Translations under genes and position numbers: made by a program | Shown: positions 1-8,666 of the stretch, piece after piece | How positions within the stretch are numbered: the stretch's first letter is position 1 | Layout: each line of letters starts with the position of its first letter | NCBI RefSeq assembly: GCF_038007305.1 | Contig: NZ_JBBOWV010000002.1 | Coordinates: 1 to 57,549 of the forward strand | Direction of reading: 5' to 3' | Origin: Solibacillus sp. FSL W7-1436 | GTDB lineage: Bacteria > Bacillota > Bacilli > Bacillales_A > Planococcaceae | Length of the DNA stretch: 57,549 bases | The notes under the pieces: generated by a model | What the model was told of the DNA's origin: nothing | Seen by the model: only the letters and a program-made list of their open reading frames with translations | The model's database searches: none

Positions 1-47
1 ATAACGGCTATCAACACAAAGCAAAGACCCATTAGAAACTTACCCAC
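1..47 (-). CDS. Short Tad-type pilin-like protein, 5' part (continues at 57549 across the circle junction)
   Basis: A GTG start at 47 has a good ribosome site (AAAGGGGTG, 6 bases away). It opens a frame that runs off base 1 and, if the molecule is circular, continues from 57549 to a TAA at 57447, giving 49 residues. The N-terminus MGKFLMG is followed by one hydrophobic helix and a short acidic tail. MGKF.MG matches the start of the 60-residue pilin-like proteins at 56862 and 57230. The gene directly follows tadC in the same direction, as expected for a minor or major Flp-like pilin. Pilin function is inferred from size, helix and position; no classical prepilin cleavage motif is visible. Confidence 0.6.
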   Translation of the reverse strand, partial: MGKFLMGLCFVLIAV

Positions 48-77
48 TCGCCTCACCCCTTTCAAGGAATAATTTAT

Positions 78-932
78 TTAAAAGCCCATAAACCCTGTTG
101 TGTTGAAGATACTAAGTACACTTTGAATTATATTTAATAAAATGATAATTAAAGTTGCTGATGATAGGGCTGTAATCTTATAGTTTTGAGATTTAATTTT
201 GTTCTTTTTACTAATCTTTCGTTTTTCTTGGAAGTTTGCTTTTTGGAACTCTAATTGATCTTTTAAATCGGATGGCTTCAATTCATCTAATTTGGATAAT
301 ACGGAAGCTAACCGTTTGGCTTCTTCTGTATCAATCGTATTAACAAAGTATTGAATACCTTCCTCATGCTTATTTATTTGCAAATATCTTAAATAGTTTT
401 TAAATATTGGCTCTACTTTGTCCATACCAACCATTGCTTCATTTATCATGTGTATGGCCGATGGTGGATTCCCTTTATATAAATTAAAGTTGTTAGCAAG
501 CTGAATAATGAATAGTCCCATTTCACGGTTGTATTGCTCTTTTCGCTTTTTAGTGGAAATATCTATTACTCTCTTTAATGGAGTTTTGAATTTCATAACA
601 TAGGTTTTTGGAATGGAAGCCACATAAAGCCCAACTGTTATTAAAATCAACCCCGTATGAATTTGTTTTAACTGGAATATATAAAGGATATTTAACGCCA
701 TTAACACGGCTGTTACGGTATAACGTACCGTTTGGTATTTATATAAATCGAAGAGAAATCCAGCTTTATGAAACTCTTCATTTAAATCATTTTGTTTAAA
801 TTGAACTTTTTTACGAGTTTGATATTTTTTTACTTTGTAGTAGCCTTTTTTTAGTTTAATAACTTGGTGATTATCACTAAAAAGCATTAATAAAACAGCA
901 GCTATTAGCAGTATTAAAAAGATATACTTCAT
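78..932 (-). CDS. TadC-like inner membrane platform protein
   Basis: A 284-residue membrane protein of the T2SSF/TadC type. It has a hydrophobic N-terminal segment (about residues 3-18), a hydrophobic pair near 70-108, a soluble helical middle and a C-terminal membrane segment (about 255-277). In Tad systems TadB and TadC form the membrane platform on which the TadA ATPase acts to extrude pilin. It lies 8 bases after the tadB-like gene and just before a short pilin-like gene, the usual Tad order. Sequence motifs are weak, so the call rests on topology, length and its place between TadA/TadB and pilin genes. Confidence 0.75.
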   Translation of the reverse strand: MKYIFLILLIAAVLLMLFSDNHQVIKLKKGYYKVKKYQTRKKVQFKQNDLNEEFHKAGFLFDLYKYQTVRYTVTAVLMALNILYIFQLKQIHTGLILITVGLYVASIPKTYVMKFKTPLKRVIDISTKKRKEQYNREMGLFIIQLANNFNLYKGNPPSAIHMINEAMVGMDKVEPIFKNYLRYLQINKHEEGIQYFVNTIDTEEAKRLASVLSKLDELKPSDLKDQLEFQKANFQEKRKISKKNKIKSQNYKITALSSATLIIILLNIIQSVLSIFNTTGFMGF

Positions 933-940
933 AGTTCCTC

Positions 941-1870
941 CTAATAATCATTTTTTGGCTTGGTTATAAACAAGTAATAACCGATTGAGGCTACCATCAA
1001 AAGAAGTATGATAATTAAATACTGAACACCTTCACCAAACTGATAAGTTAAGTAATCTTTAAATGGTATTTCAAATAAGTAAACTACACCTATTGTTATC
1101 AGAAACATTAAAGGGTACATTACCACTATCATTGTCTTTGCTTCATACACTTCATCTTTTAAGGACTCTTTTAATTGCTCTAAATCCTCTAACTGAATTT
1201 TTATATCTTTCAATGCCTCTGTAACGTCAATACCTTCAATAATTGCCTTTTCAAATACACTGGATAATGAGTAAGCCCACGATACACCAATTGTATTTAC
1301 TAGCTGCTCTAATGCTTCTCTCACCATATCGTCATTTCTTGCATGTTTAACTCTGAATGATAAATTACGCATCATTTTTTTGGATAAAGGCGCTTGAATT
1401 TCTGATAGGTTTTCACTTGTACGTTCGATTGTTTCTATAATATTTAAGTGATAAATTTTATAGTTGTTTATCAGTTCTTCCAGTAAATGTATACCTTCAT
1501 GTGTAACTAACACTTGGTTTCTATAAGCTAAAGCGTAAAAAATACTGAATATGGATAAAACGATAAACAGACTGTACACTATAGAAATTAGTGGATGGTT
1601 GCCTCCGATAATAAAGGCTGAAAAACTAATAAAGAAAATCATTGCTAGTGAAAGCAAGTATACATATGCTGCAAATAAACTGTTCTGCCCGATGGATCGT
1701 TCTAAGAAATATCTTGTCTGTTGCAATAACATTTGATATTCATTCTTTTTCATAATTCGGTCAAAACTATTTTGCATCTGCATAAAGTAAGGCTGAACAG
1801 CTAAGAAAATAACAATTCCAATTGATACAAAGAATGACGTGTAAAGGGCATAACGTATAATTACATCCAT
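941..1870 (-). CDS. TadB-like inner membrane platform protein
   Basis: A 309-residue protein with membrane segments near the N-terminus (about 8-28 and 70-112) and two at the C-terminus (about 247-268 and 283-303), flanking a helical cytoplasmic region. This is the T2SSF arrangement of TadB. It follows the TadA-like ATPase gene by 15 bases and precedes tadC in one operon. It probably forms the assembly platform with TadC. The start ATG at 1870 has an AGGAAGGTGA-like site upstream. Confidence 0.77.
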   Translation of the reverse strand: MDVIIRYALYTSFFVSIGIVIFLAVQPYFMQMQNSFDRIMKKNEYQMLLQQTRYFLERSIGQNSLFAAYVYLLSLAMIFFISFSAFIIGGNHPLISIVYSLFIVLSIFSIFYALAYRNQVLVTHEGIHLLEELINNYKIYHLNIIETIERTSENLSEIQAPLSKKMMRNLSFRVKHARNDDMVREALEQLVNTIGVSWAYSLSSVFEKAIIEGIDVTEALKDIKIQLEDLEQLKESLKDEVYEAKTMIVVMYPLMFLITIGVVYLFEIPFKDYLTYQFGEGVQYLIIILLLMVASIGYYLFITKPKNDY

Positions 1871-1885
1871 TTTTAAGTCACCTTC

Positions 1886-3343
1886 CTAGTATTTTGGAAT
1901 TAATTTAGAATAAAGGCTTGTACGTACTTTTAATTCATCCGGCATAGGATATTTTTGAGCTAACGATGTTAAAATTTCTTGGAACTGATCGAATGCCTTG
2001 TAATCGGTTATATAGGCCGTTTCTTTCGTCTGACGAGAAATATCATCATTGTATGTCCATGACTGTGTTCTAAAGTCATAAAGACAAATGGTATTACTTT
2101 GAATCAATAGTGTTTCTTCATCTACTCGTAATTCGTGAATACCTCTCAAACGTTTCTTTCCGGGGTTGTCCGGGTCTTTAATCGTTTCAATTAGAAAGTC
2201 AAAGCCACTAGCAAGCGTTAGCATGGTCGCCCATAATTCCGATGTAGTTTCTTCTTGAATTTGTTTAGCTGCTAAGTATGGGAAATCTTCTGGACGTAAT
2301 TGTGTATGATAAGTCGCCTTATTTCCTCGAATACCTTTTGTTATAAGGAATACAAGTAAGTTCACTTCAACGCCTTTTCGAGTTTCCCCGTAGACTAAAT
2401 AATCTAAGTCGGATCGTAATATTGCAGCTTGGGTTTCTTTACGGTTATTATCATCAATGATAAATTCGATAATCGGTGCATCTAGTAATTCTCGGGCGTG
2501 AAATTCGGCTTCATTTTGAATTGTAATTCCCTCGAATTTAGTGTTTTCATTGGCTTGGTAATACGATAGCAGGGTTGTTTTCCCTGTCTCGGGTGCACCG
2601 ATAAAATTCACGTTGAATCTTGTTGCTACCATTGCTTTTAACAATGGGATAGCTTCATATCCAATCATTTCAAGCTCGGCCAATTCTTCTAATTGAAATT
2701 TCTCTTTATTATTTAAACTTCTTGATTGAACGGTATATTTACGGAAAATAACTGTACCTTTTGAATGTTTTTTATTTACATTTTTTAAAATCGTTACACG
2801 AATTTTTCCGTTTAAAATCATAAGTTCGATAATATCTTCTGACTTTCTTTTTGCTATATCAGATTGAACTAATGTGTTAATCATTTTGTCAAAACGTTCT
2901 TCTGAAAATGTTTGTTTCTGCTTTTCTAACTGGCCATCAATCTTAAAATAAATATAGGGTTGTATTACTTTACAGGTAGATGAATTTTGCATTTCAAGCC
3001 ATTCTGCAACGCCCCCTAGACCAATAATTTCATGGAAAACTGCTTCGTCTAATTTTTTATACCAGGGTGGAAATAGTACATTATTTTTTCCGAATTTATT
3101 TAGATAAGTATTGATAAGCTCTAAATATAAATTAACGCCTTTTTCTTCTCCTATGATCGCCTCCGTTTGAATGGCGTTCCAATCCTTCGATGTATCGTCT
3201 GTAGCTGTTTGCATTAAATGCTTTTCTATGTCGATGCACAAAGTATAGAAAGATAAGAAAGAGCGTTCACTATTTAATTCAACATTTTTATTTTCATGTT
3301 CAATTGTTCGTTCGCTTAAATAGCTTTCAAAGTTGAACCCCAT
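1886..3343 (-). CDS. TadA/CpaF-type secretion ATPase
   Basis: A 485-residue GspE/VirB11-superfamily ATPase. A Walker A motif GAPETGKT lies at residues 249-256, followed by a Walker B region with DYLVYGETR and a histidine box TYHTQ, matching the VGE.R and T.H. signatures of CpaF/TadA. The long N-terminal half corresponds to the TadA N-domain. It powers pilin polymerisation together with the TadB/TadC platform encoded just downstream. A conjugative VirB11 role is less likely because the partner genes here are Tad-type, while the VirB4/VirB6 genes are in a separate plus-strand operon. Confidence 0.87.
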   Translation of the reverse strand: MGFNFESYLSERTIEHENKNVELNSERSFLSFYTLCIDIEKHLMQTATDDTSKDWNAIQTEAIIGEEKGVNLYLELINTYLNKFGKNNVLFPPWYKKLDEAVFHEIIGLGGVAEWLEMQNSSTCKVIQPYIYFKIDGQLEKQKQTFSEERFDKMINTLVQSDIAKRKSEDIIELMILNGKIRVTILKNVNKKHSKGTVIFRKYTVQSRSLNNKEKFQLEELAELEMIGYEAIPLLKAMVATRFNVNFIGAPETGKTTLLSYYQANENTKFEGITIQNEAEFHARELLDAPIIEFIIDDNNRKETQAAILRSDLDYLVYGETRKGVEVNLLVFLITKGIRGNKATYHTQLRPEDFPYLAAKQIQEETTSELWATMLTLASGFDFLIETIKDPDNPGKKRLRGIHELRVDEETLLIQSNTICLYDFRTQSWTYNDDISRQTKETAYITDYKAFDQFQEILTSLAQKYPMPDELKVRTSLYSKLIPKY

Positions 3344-3344
3344 G

Positions 3345-4457
3345 TTAAACCTCCTTCAAACGTTGTTTCTTTTTCATCCATCCAAACATAGAGAAGCGTT
3401 CGTTTTTTTCTTCTGTTTCTATATAGCTGCCGTTTAATGTAGCAATATACTTAGCAATTACGCTTGTTTCTTGTTCGAAACTAGAATCTAGCTTATGAAG
3501 TGGAATGTGTGAATTTTCTGCTTCAACGCCATATTCAGAAAATGAAATTTTTGAAATGACCTTATAAGGTGATTTACTTAAATTTGTTTCATCTGTAACG
3601 CCATTGATAATTGTATAAAAGCTTTTATGTGTTCTTTTATAAAACGGTTCAAAGATTTGTTCCATTTTTTTATTAAAGCTGTACTGATAATTAAACGTTG
3701 GCCTTGTAATTAAAAACATGTGGTGCACATAATCAAATGCTACTGCATGAAATGGATTTTGTTCATCTGCTCCTAAATCCAACAAAACTAAATGTGTATC
3801 TTGCTCTGCAAGGACGGAATAAAAATATGCGATTTGTTCAGCTGTATATTTACTGGAATCAAAGATGTTTTTACTTGTACCAATGTAGGCGTACTTCCCA
3901 TTAAATTTAGCGATATTCAAAATTTCATCAAATGTTACTCTCTGTGAAATAATTGAAGTTTTTATTTGGTCTAATGTAACATCCGTATACAATGGTTCTG
4001 TATAGTTGTTATTAAGACTTAAAACGATTACTTCTTTTGTAGAATTAGTTGCTAAACTTTCAGCAATAGAATGAATTACACTTGTATTTCCAGCTTTTCT
4101 ATCAGCTGCAATAAAGGAAAATACTCTGTCGTTTTTTTGGCTTTTCATCAGATTTTCAATTGCACTTAATACATGCTGTGGTTCATCTGTTTCAATTGGG
4201 ATAATATCGTTGATTTTCGCTAAAACCGTATCTTCTTTTGAAATTTGACCGATATAGAACACGTATTGATATTCATTGAAATACTCTTTCTTTTGAATTA
4301 GCTCATTAATATCAGCTGCTTGATTATCAACGATTAAAATGTCTGATTCATCCATACTTAAAAGTTTGATATTATCTTGGTGCAAAATATCATAATCACT
4401 ATTAGCCTTTAAGTAGTCGATATATTTACTTTGAGGTTCTACAATTAAAATCTGCAT
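3345..4457 (-). CDS. TadZ/CpaE-like ParA-fold localisation protein
   Basis: About 370 residues: an N-terminal receiver-like region (begins MQILIVEPQ) followed by a MinD/ParA-fold domain. The expected P-loop is degenerate: AADRKAGNTSV stands where KGGVGKT is usual, so the lysine before the final threonine is missing. TadZ/CpaE proteins position the pilus machine at the cell pole and are often atypical ATPases. The ATG at 4457 is preferred because it has AGGAGAGG 9 bases upstream; a longer TTG frame starts at 4484 inside the preceding gene. It sits 1 base from the tadA-like gene, so the two are probably coupled. Confidence 0.7.
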   Translation of the reverse strand: MQILIVEPQSKYIDYLKANSDYDILHQDNIKLLSMDESDILIVDNQAADINELIQKKEYFNEYQYVFYIGQISKEDTVLAKINDIIPIETDEPQHVLSAIENLMKSQKNDRVFSFIAADRKAGNTSVIHSIAESLATNSTKEVIVLSLNNNYTEPLYTDVTLDQIKTSIISQRVTFDEILNIAKFNGKYAYIGTSKNIFDSSKYTAEQIAYFYSVLAEQDTHLVLLDLGADEQNPFHAVAFDYVHHMFLITRPTFNYQYSFNKKMEQIFEPFYKRTHKSFYTIINGVTDETNLSKSPYKVISKISFSEYGVEAENSHIPLHKLDSSFEQETSVIAKYIATLNGSYIETEEKNERFSMFGWMKKKQRLKEV

Positions 4458-4461
4458 GAAC

Positions 4462-5271
4462 TTATTCCTCTCCTTCCTCTTCAAGATTTTCTGTTTCTTC
4501 TATTTCATGTGCATCTGAATACATGATGATTAAGAAACTTCCTTCATTGATCTTCTTTTCAATTTCTTTAAAGTCGTCTGCTGTTGTAACTATTTCCACG
4601 CTAGAAACTGTTGAACTAGCATTTTTTCGATTTCCAGAAGATACAGAAAGGACTTCATTGTTACTTCCATCTTTAACATAGGCAACATGCGTTTCGTACA
4701 GTTCAATCATTTCACCTAATTCATCATCTTCTAATGATTCTGTGGAATTATCGGCTGCTGCATCTTCTTCTACATTTGTAGTTTCTTCATTAGACGTTGC
4801 TGTTTGATATTGGCCCTGTTCTTGTTCTTCATTTCTATCTACAGGAATATCGGTTGCATAAAGAAATATTTTGTCGTTACGTCTCAACGTTTGGGGCATA
4901 CTCGTTATCCAACTTGAAGGGATTTGAGCAATCACTTGACCTTCATTCAAAACAACGTTTGCATCATCGAAATACTCAATGACTAACGGGGTTGCTGCCG
5001 GAATATAATGGATCGCTTCTTTTCCAATAATCTGCTCGGCACTCATTAGATAAGCTTTATTGATATTCTCTTTATCAATCGGCATCATTGTTAGCATTTC
5101 TTCTGTAATGGTCGTCCCATGAAACACTTCTTGATTTAACGTTAGAACTTCTGTGTAGTTGATTGCGTTACGCCCTCCCCCCCACTCGTACCAAACGAAT
5201 AAGATTAATGTAATCGTAAATAACGCAACGGCTGCTAGGCCTAATTTACGTTGCTTTTTTTTGACTTTCAT
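4462..5271 (-). CDS. CpaB/RcpC-like SAF-domain pilus assembly protein
   Basis: A 269-residue protein with an N-terminal membrane anchor (about residues 8-30) followed by an SAF-like segment (about 38-100, YTEVLTLNQEVFHG through PAATPLVIEYF). Next comes a second beta-rich region and a very acidic stretch around 150-190. SAF domains are typical of CpaB/RcpC of Tad systems and of flagellar FlgA. As first gene after a good promoter (5300-5328) it opens the Tad operon. In a Gram-positive cell it probably sits outside the membrane and binds cell-wall sugars or pilus parts; this role is inferred. Confidence 0.75.
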   Translation of the reverse strand: MKVKKKQRKLGLAAVALFTITLILFVWYEWGGGRNAINYTEVLTLNQEVFHGTTITEEMLTMMPIDKENINKAYLMSAEQIIGKEAIHYIPAATPLVIEYFDDANVVLNEGQVIAQIPSSWITSMPQTLRRNDKIFLYATDIPVDRNEEQEQGQYQTATSNEETTNVEEDAAADNSTESLEDDELGEMIELYETHVAYVKDGSNNEVLSVSSGNRKNASSTVSSVEIVTTADDFKEIEKKINEGSFLIIMYSDAHEIEETENLEEEGEE

Positions 5272-5299
5272 TTTTTCCTCCTTTTGTAATCTTTATTAA

Positions 5300-5328
5300 A
5301 TTATACCATTTATACCGGTATTCGTGAA
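5300..5328 (-). promoter_or_regulatory. Promoter of the Tad operon with overlapping palindrome
   Basis: On the minus strand TTCACG, a 17-base spacer and TATAAT preceded by TGG (extended -10) lie about 30 bases before the CpaB-like start. The palindrome GTATTC-NN-GAATAC (5318-5331) overlaps the -35, and ATACCGGTAT lies in the spacer. The same GTATTC-NN-GAATAC also abuts the -10 of the promoter at 47568, so a shared regulator is possible. Confidence 0.6.
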
Positions 5329-5343
5329 TACTTTTAGGACGAA

Positions 5344-5369
5344 AAGTTTAAAAAAAAATATTTAAACTT
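5344..5369 (-). terminator. Weak hairpin after the regulator gene
   Basis: AAGTTTAAA and TTTAAACTT form a 9-bp stem overlapping the stop codon of the gene at 5368. The T content is mostly in the loop, so termination efficiency is uncertain. Confidence 0.35.
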
Positions 5370-5853
5370 ATGAAAACTCCTTATCTATGGTAATTTTTAA
5401 TAATTTATAAGCAATTTCATCTAGTTGGTTTACATAGTTCATTATCGCTATTTCAGCAACTTCTGAAATCGTTTTAACTCCCGAATGTTCTTTAATTTTT
5501 TTTACCTTTTCAATATTTTTTGCTGGAACTCGGAAAGATAAATTAGCTCTCATATTTTTATTGTTATCTAAATTCATTATTTTTTTTAGTTCTAATATGC
5601 GCTCTTTTGTTGAAATCTCTTGTTTTAATTCCAGTACAGCATAAGAAGTTAAATTTTCAATACCGTCGATCATTTCTACAAACAATTCATTGTAGTTATA
5701 TCTTGCTAATTTTATTTCATTTTCTGTCCCGAATTTTTCTGCAATGTACAAGTTAGATAAAACAGATTTATCCTTTTCTAAAATCTCAATTGTGTGCTCA
5801 TATAATTTTCTGCAAAAGAAGTTGATTTTAATTGATTTTGAACTGTACGACAT
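5368..5853 (-). CDS. Putative ribbon-helix-helix DNA-binding protein
   Basis: About 161 residues from the ATG at 5853, which has GGGGGA 8 bases upstream; an earlier ATG at 5892 lies in the palindrome and lacks a ribosome site. The N-terminal two thirds are helical with no recognised family. The C-terminal part (NLSFRVPAKNIEKVKKI followed by two predicted helices) resembles a ribbon-helix-helix module with one strand and two helices. A perfect inverted repeat lies directly in front of the gene, so autoregulation or control of the neighbouring Tad and SSB operons is plausible. This function is inferred; I do not recognise the full-length family. Confidence 0.5.
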   Translation of the reverse strand: MSYSSKSIKINFFCRKLYEHTIEILEKDKSVLSNLYIAEKFGTENEIKLARYNYNELFVEMIDGIENLTSYAVLELKQEISTKERILELKKIMNLDNNKNMRANLSFRVPAKNIEKVKKIKEHSGVKTISEVAEIAIMNYVNQLDEIAYKLLKITIDKEFS

Positions 5854-5868
5854 GTCATTTTCCCCCGA

Positions 5869-5892
5869 ATGTATAATGTACTTATTATACAT
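5869..5892. promoter_or_regulatory. Inverted repeat, candidate operator/promoter
   Basis: Perfect 9-bp arms ATGTATAAT and ATTATACAT are separated by 6 bases and contain TATAAT on the minus strand. The repeat begins at the stop codon of the upstream gene and ends 15 bases before the start of the putative regulator, a fitting place for an autoregulatory operator over a -10. Confidence 0.5.
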
Positions 5893-7106
5893 TAGATGCT
5901 CCTTTTAAAAAGCCGGCTAATTAAGGTTTTTTGAGGTTTTTTCTTAAGTTTAGCAATCTCTATCGGAAGTAAATTTTCAATTAGTGGTGTGAGTTCTTCT
6001 TCAATAAATAACTGGGCCTCTGTATCGGCATCATAATATATTTGAGACTTAAATAGATTTTCGATTAATTCCTCATATGGAATGTATGTCATTTCATATG
6101 TTGCTGGAACAGGTAACAGTTCATTAATGACTTTCATATCTATTCCCTTAATACCTGTTTTGGTTAGGAATATTTTATAGTCAATTTCATTTTTTTCTAA
6201 CAATGTCACAACATTTTTAGTACGGTCTGGATTCGTGAAATGATATTCATTTTTAATCGGATTTGCTTCTGCAACAAGGATAATTTCGTTTGCAATTCGT
6301 GCAAGTTTTATTATTTCTGGATGATCCATGTAATTTGAAATGTCATATATAACTACTGTGGCCTCTACAAACTGTTTCATTAAAGTTAGATGCTCAAAGG
6401 TTATACTTTCATTGCGTTTATTTCTCGGATCGTTCAATACCCAATTTATACCCTTATGGAAATAAGGCTCATAATTTTTGGGGAATCTGTCGTTTATTAT
6501 TTCATTGCCTAAATCAACGTACTCTGGATATGCCGTATGTACTTGTAGAAAATCATACATATTTGGTTCTGCTATAGGATTTTCAATATACGTTACATCG
6601 ACTTCCCTTTCTGCTAATGCTCTTGCTAAATTCGTGGCGACTATTGTACTTCCAGCGTTCGAATATAGTGAGCCAATCAATATTACCTTTTTCGGTACAG
6701 TTCTGTATTTTGAAACAACTACTTCTTTTTCAATTTCAATAATTCTTGGCTTGTGTTTATGATTCGGTAATTCGGCAATTACTGCTTGAGGTAATATTTC
6801 CTTTTCCTCAATTTGTTCCTCCCCGAATTTTTCTTCGATGGTTGGCGTAATCTCTTTTATTGCCTCAACATAAACATATTTCTTATTACTTTTTTCAAGT
6901 AAGGTTTTCATTTCACTTACATTTGGTACAGCTGCATCGAGTATATATAAATCAGCTTCGTAAAATTCAATGAAATCCTTTAAGAGTTCAACGGTAGTAA
7001 TATTTTCTTTTGCTATTGTTAGATCGTTTAGCCTTTTAGACAAAGAGAGTGATTTAGCAGCGTTTTCATATGCTGCATTTGAACGCAAACATAATACTAA
7101 TTTCAA
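5892..7106 (-). CDS. Second TadZ/MinD-like ParA-fold protein
   Basis: A 404-residue protein with an N-terminal receiver-like domain (about 1-75), a linker and a ParA/MinD-fold domain from about residue 140. The P-loop equivalent is GSLYSNAGSTIVATNLARAL. It keeps the fold signature but has serine where the catalytic lysine-threonine pair is expected, so ATP hydrolysis is doubtful. The C-terminal tail is basic. It is co-transcribed after ssb rather than with the Tad genes. It may be a second polar-positioning factor, perhaps for the conjugation machine; that is inference from the fold and from the presence of a separate TadZ-like gene at 3345. Confidence 0.6.
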   Translation of the reverse strand: MKLVLCLRSNAAYENAAKSLSLSKRLNDLTIAKENITTVELLKDFIEFYEADLYILDAAVPNVSEMKTLLEKSNKKYVYVEAIKEITPTIEEKFGEEQIEEKEILPQAVIAELPNHKHKPRIIEIEKEVVVSKYRTVPKKVILIGSLYSNAGSTIVATNLARALAEREVDVTYIENPIAEPNMYDFLQVHTAYPEYVDLGNEIINDRFPKNYEPYFHKGINWVLNDPRNKRNESITFEHLTLMKQFVEATVVIYDISNYMDHPEIIKLARIANEIILVAEANPIKNEYHFTNPDRTKNVVTLLEKNEIDYKIFLTKTGIKGIDMKVINELLPVPATYEMTYIPYEELIENLFKSQIYYDADTEAQLFIEEELTPLIENLLPIEIAKLKKKPQKTLISRLFKRSI

Positions 7107-7445
7107 TTAATCACCTTCCATCTTCAATTCATTAACTGTCATTTTAGAAATAAACTTCGAAAATGCTTCATCAACAATTTGCTGCTTTGTTTCATCTGAA
7201 ATAGCAGTATAAAAAGCTTGTTCATCGAAAGAAATAGATTCATCTTCGTTTTGGCTTTGGTCGGCTAATAAAAAGGTTTTAATGATTAACTCTTTCGTTT
7301 CATCAATATCCCCTTTCATTAAAAAAGAATATTTTTCACTAATGGAATTTAAACTTTTTTGAATGATAGTCATTTCTTCTTTCAAGGGTTCTAAAACGAT
7401 TTTATCAATAATAAGGTGGGCTGAATCTTTACTAGCTTTGTTCAT
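7107..7445 (-). CDS. Small hypothetical protein
   Basis: About 112 residues, mostly helical and acidic in the second half, with no recognised family. Its start region overlaps the end of ssb by 14 bases and its stop abuts the next gene, so it is translationally coupled in the ssb operon. The ATG at 7445 with weak GGGTG is preferred over a GTG at 7454. Function unknown. Confidence 0.6.
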   Translation of the reverse strand: MNKASKDSAHLIIDKIVLEPLKEEMTIIQKSLNSISEKYSFLMKGDIDETKELIIKTFLLADQSQNEDESISFDEQAFYTAISDETKQQIVDEAFSKFISKMTVNELKMEGD

Positions 7446-7806
7446 TTTCAACACCCGGATTCGAGTTTAATTTTGGGAAAATATCGAGTATGTAATACTC
7501 TTTATCCGTATCATTTTTCACTTGAACTTTTAACTCAAAGCGTTTTCCATGCTCGGGCGATTCATAAGAATCTGAACGCAATTCACCTTCAAAACTGATT
7601 AAATCCCCTTTATTTCCTTCATCTGCAATTTTTTTTGCTTTATCTCCCCATGCAACTACCGGAATAAAATCACTTTTAGAACCACGATTTACTACTACAC
7701 CGAAATTTGCTACTGCTGTGGAATTTGCTAAGTATTTAAAGTCAACTGTCGTTGCAATTCTCCCACGAATCATAAGTCTTTGGAACGTCTTATTATTCAT
7801 GTACAT
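7432..7806 (-). CDS. ssb: Single-stranded DNA-binding protein (plasmid SSB-like)
   Basis: A 124-residue OB-fold protein. The N-terminal strand pattern (MIRGRIATTVDFKYL, then ANFGVVVNRG, FIPVVAWGDKAKKIADE and KGDLISFEGELRSDSY) matches the SSB family. The usual acidic DDDIPF tip is missing, so it may not recruit the same repair partners as host SSB. Conjugative plasmids often carry SSB to coat the transferred strand. It is first in its operon, with AGGAGG 8 bases before the ATG and a clear promoter at 7836-7864. Confidence 0.85.
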   Translation of the reverse strand: MYMNNKTFQRLMIRGRIATTVDFKYLANSTAVANFGVVVNRGSKSDFIPVVAWGDKAKKIADEGNKGDLISFEGELRSDSYESPEHGKRFELKVQVKNDTDKEYYILDIFPKLNSNPGVENEQS

Positions 7807-7835
7807 AGTTACATCCTCCTTTTGTCTCTAGTAAA

Positions 7836-7864
7836 ATTATAACATCCTTTTTAGTAATATACAA
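7836..7864 (-). promoter_or_regulatory. Sigma-A promoter of the ssb operon
   Basis: On the minus strand TTGTAT, a 17-base spacer and TATAAT, about 30 bases before the ssb start. The same TTGTAT-17-TATAAT layout is found at 40642-40670. Confidence 0.75.
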
Positions 7865-7904
7865 CCATTTTTACATATAAATTACAACAAATATGAGAAT
7901 AAAA

Positions 7905-7936
7905 CAGAAAAAAAGCACCTTTCTAAGAAAGATGCT
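7905..7936 (-). terminator. Rho-independent terminator of the transfer operon
   Basis: A 10-bp stem (AGCATCTTTC with GAAAGGTGCT, one G-T pair) is followed on the minus strand by an uninterrupted T run. It lies just after the gene at 7946 and ends the operon that starts with the relaxase. Confidence 0.85.
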
Positions 7937-7945
7937 TCTCTCAAA

Positions 7946-8647
7946 CTATCGGCCTATTGATAGCTCTGAATTATTTTCGATTTCCATTTCCGGTAATAGT
8001 TTTCCTATTTCTTTGCCGTTTAACTGCTGCAACATATTATTTACCTTATTCGCTTCTCTATCGGTAAATTTATGACTATTTATGCTTTTCATTAGTTCCG
8101 GCATTAATAATTTCTTCCCGTAATAGGAAGGGTGTACATCCAGCTTATCCATTGTATGTGCAAAATTTAAAACTTTATTTTTAGTTAGAGGTTTCTCTAC
8201 TGAACGGGCCAACAATTTACCCATTTCTCGATTTACAATGTAATCTGCAATATTGACCTGTACATCATCACTAATCAATTGAACTGGAAGGGAACTATAA
8301 GAGTAATAATGCTGTAAAATTGTATTAGTAACAATTTTACTATCCTCTTCTCCAATTAAGGTTTCCAAAGGGACTCCTTCTTTATAATCTTCAATTTCTT
8401 GAACAGCTTCATCGTAGGTATGAATTTGTTCTAATTTAAGCCCTTCAAATTCTTCTACATATACCGTTACATCCCCTATTTCATTATTATTTATAAATTC
8501 CATATCAAATGTATTTGATTCGCCTGTTAAATTGAACGTATACATTTTATGAGTAAAAGTGTCTGTTACATTGATTTCACCTAAATATCCCTCTCCAATA
8601 TCGAGCTGTGATATAGAAAAGGTTACATTGTACCGGTTCGATCTCAT
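7946..8647 (-). CDS. Hypothetical protein of the transfer operon
   Basis: About 233 residues from the ATG at 8647 (GGGGG 7 bases upstream; the ATG at 8653 touches the ribosome site). The N-terminal 90 residues are beta-rich and acidic, resembling a small substrate- or nucleic acid-binding beta domain. The rest is helical with a charged C-terminus. No family is recognised. It is the last gene before the terminator of the relaxase operon and lies 19 bases after the ArdC-like gene. A role in transfer or defence evasion is only suggested by position. Confidence 0.6.
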   Translation of the reverse strand: MRSNRYNVTFSISQLDIGEGYLGEINVTDTFTHKMYTFNLTGESNTFDMEFINNNEIGDVTVYVEEFEGLKLEQIHTYDEAVQEIEDYKEGVPLETLIGEEDSKIVTNTILQHYYSYSSLPVQLISDDVQVNIADYIVNREMGKLLARSVEKPLTKNKVLNFAHTMDKLDVHPSYYGKKLLMPELMKSINSHKFTDREANKVNNMLQQLNGKEIGKLLPEMEIENNSELSIGR

Positions 8648-8666
8648 TTTCATCCCCCTATCTTAC

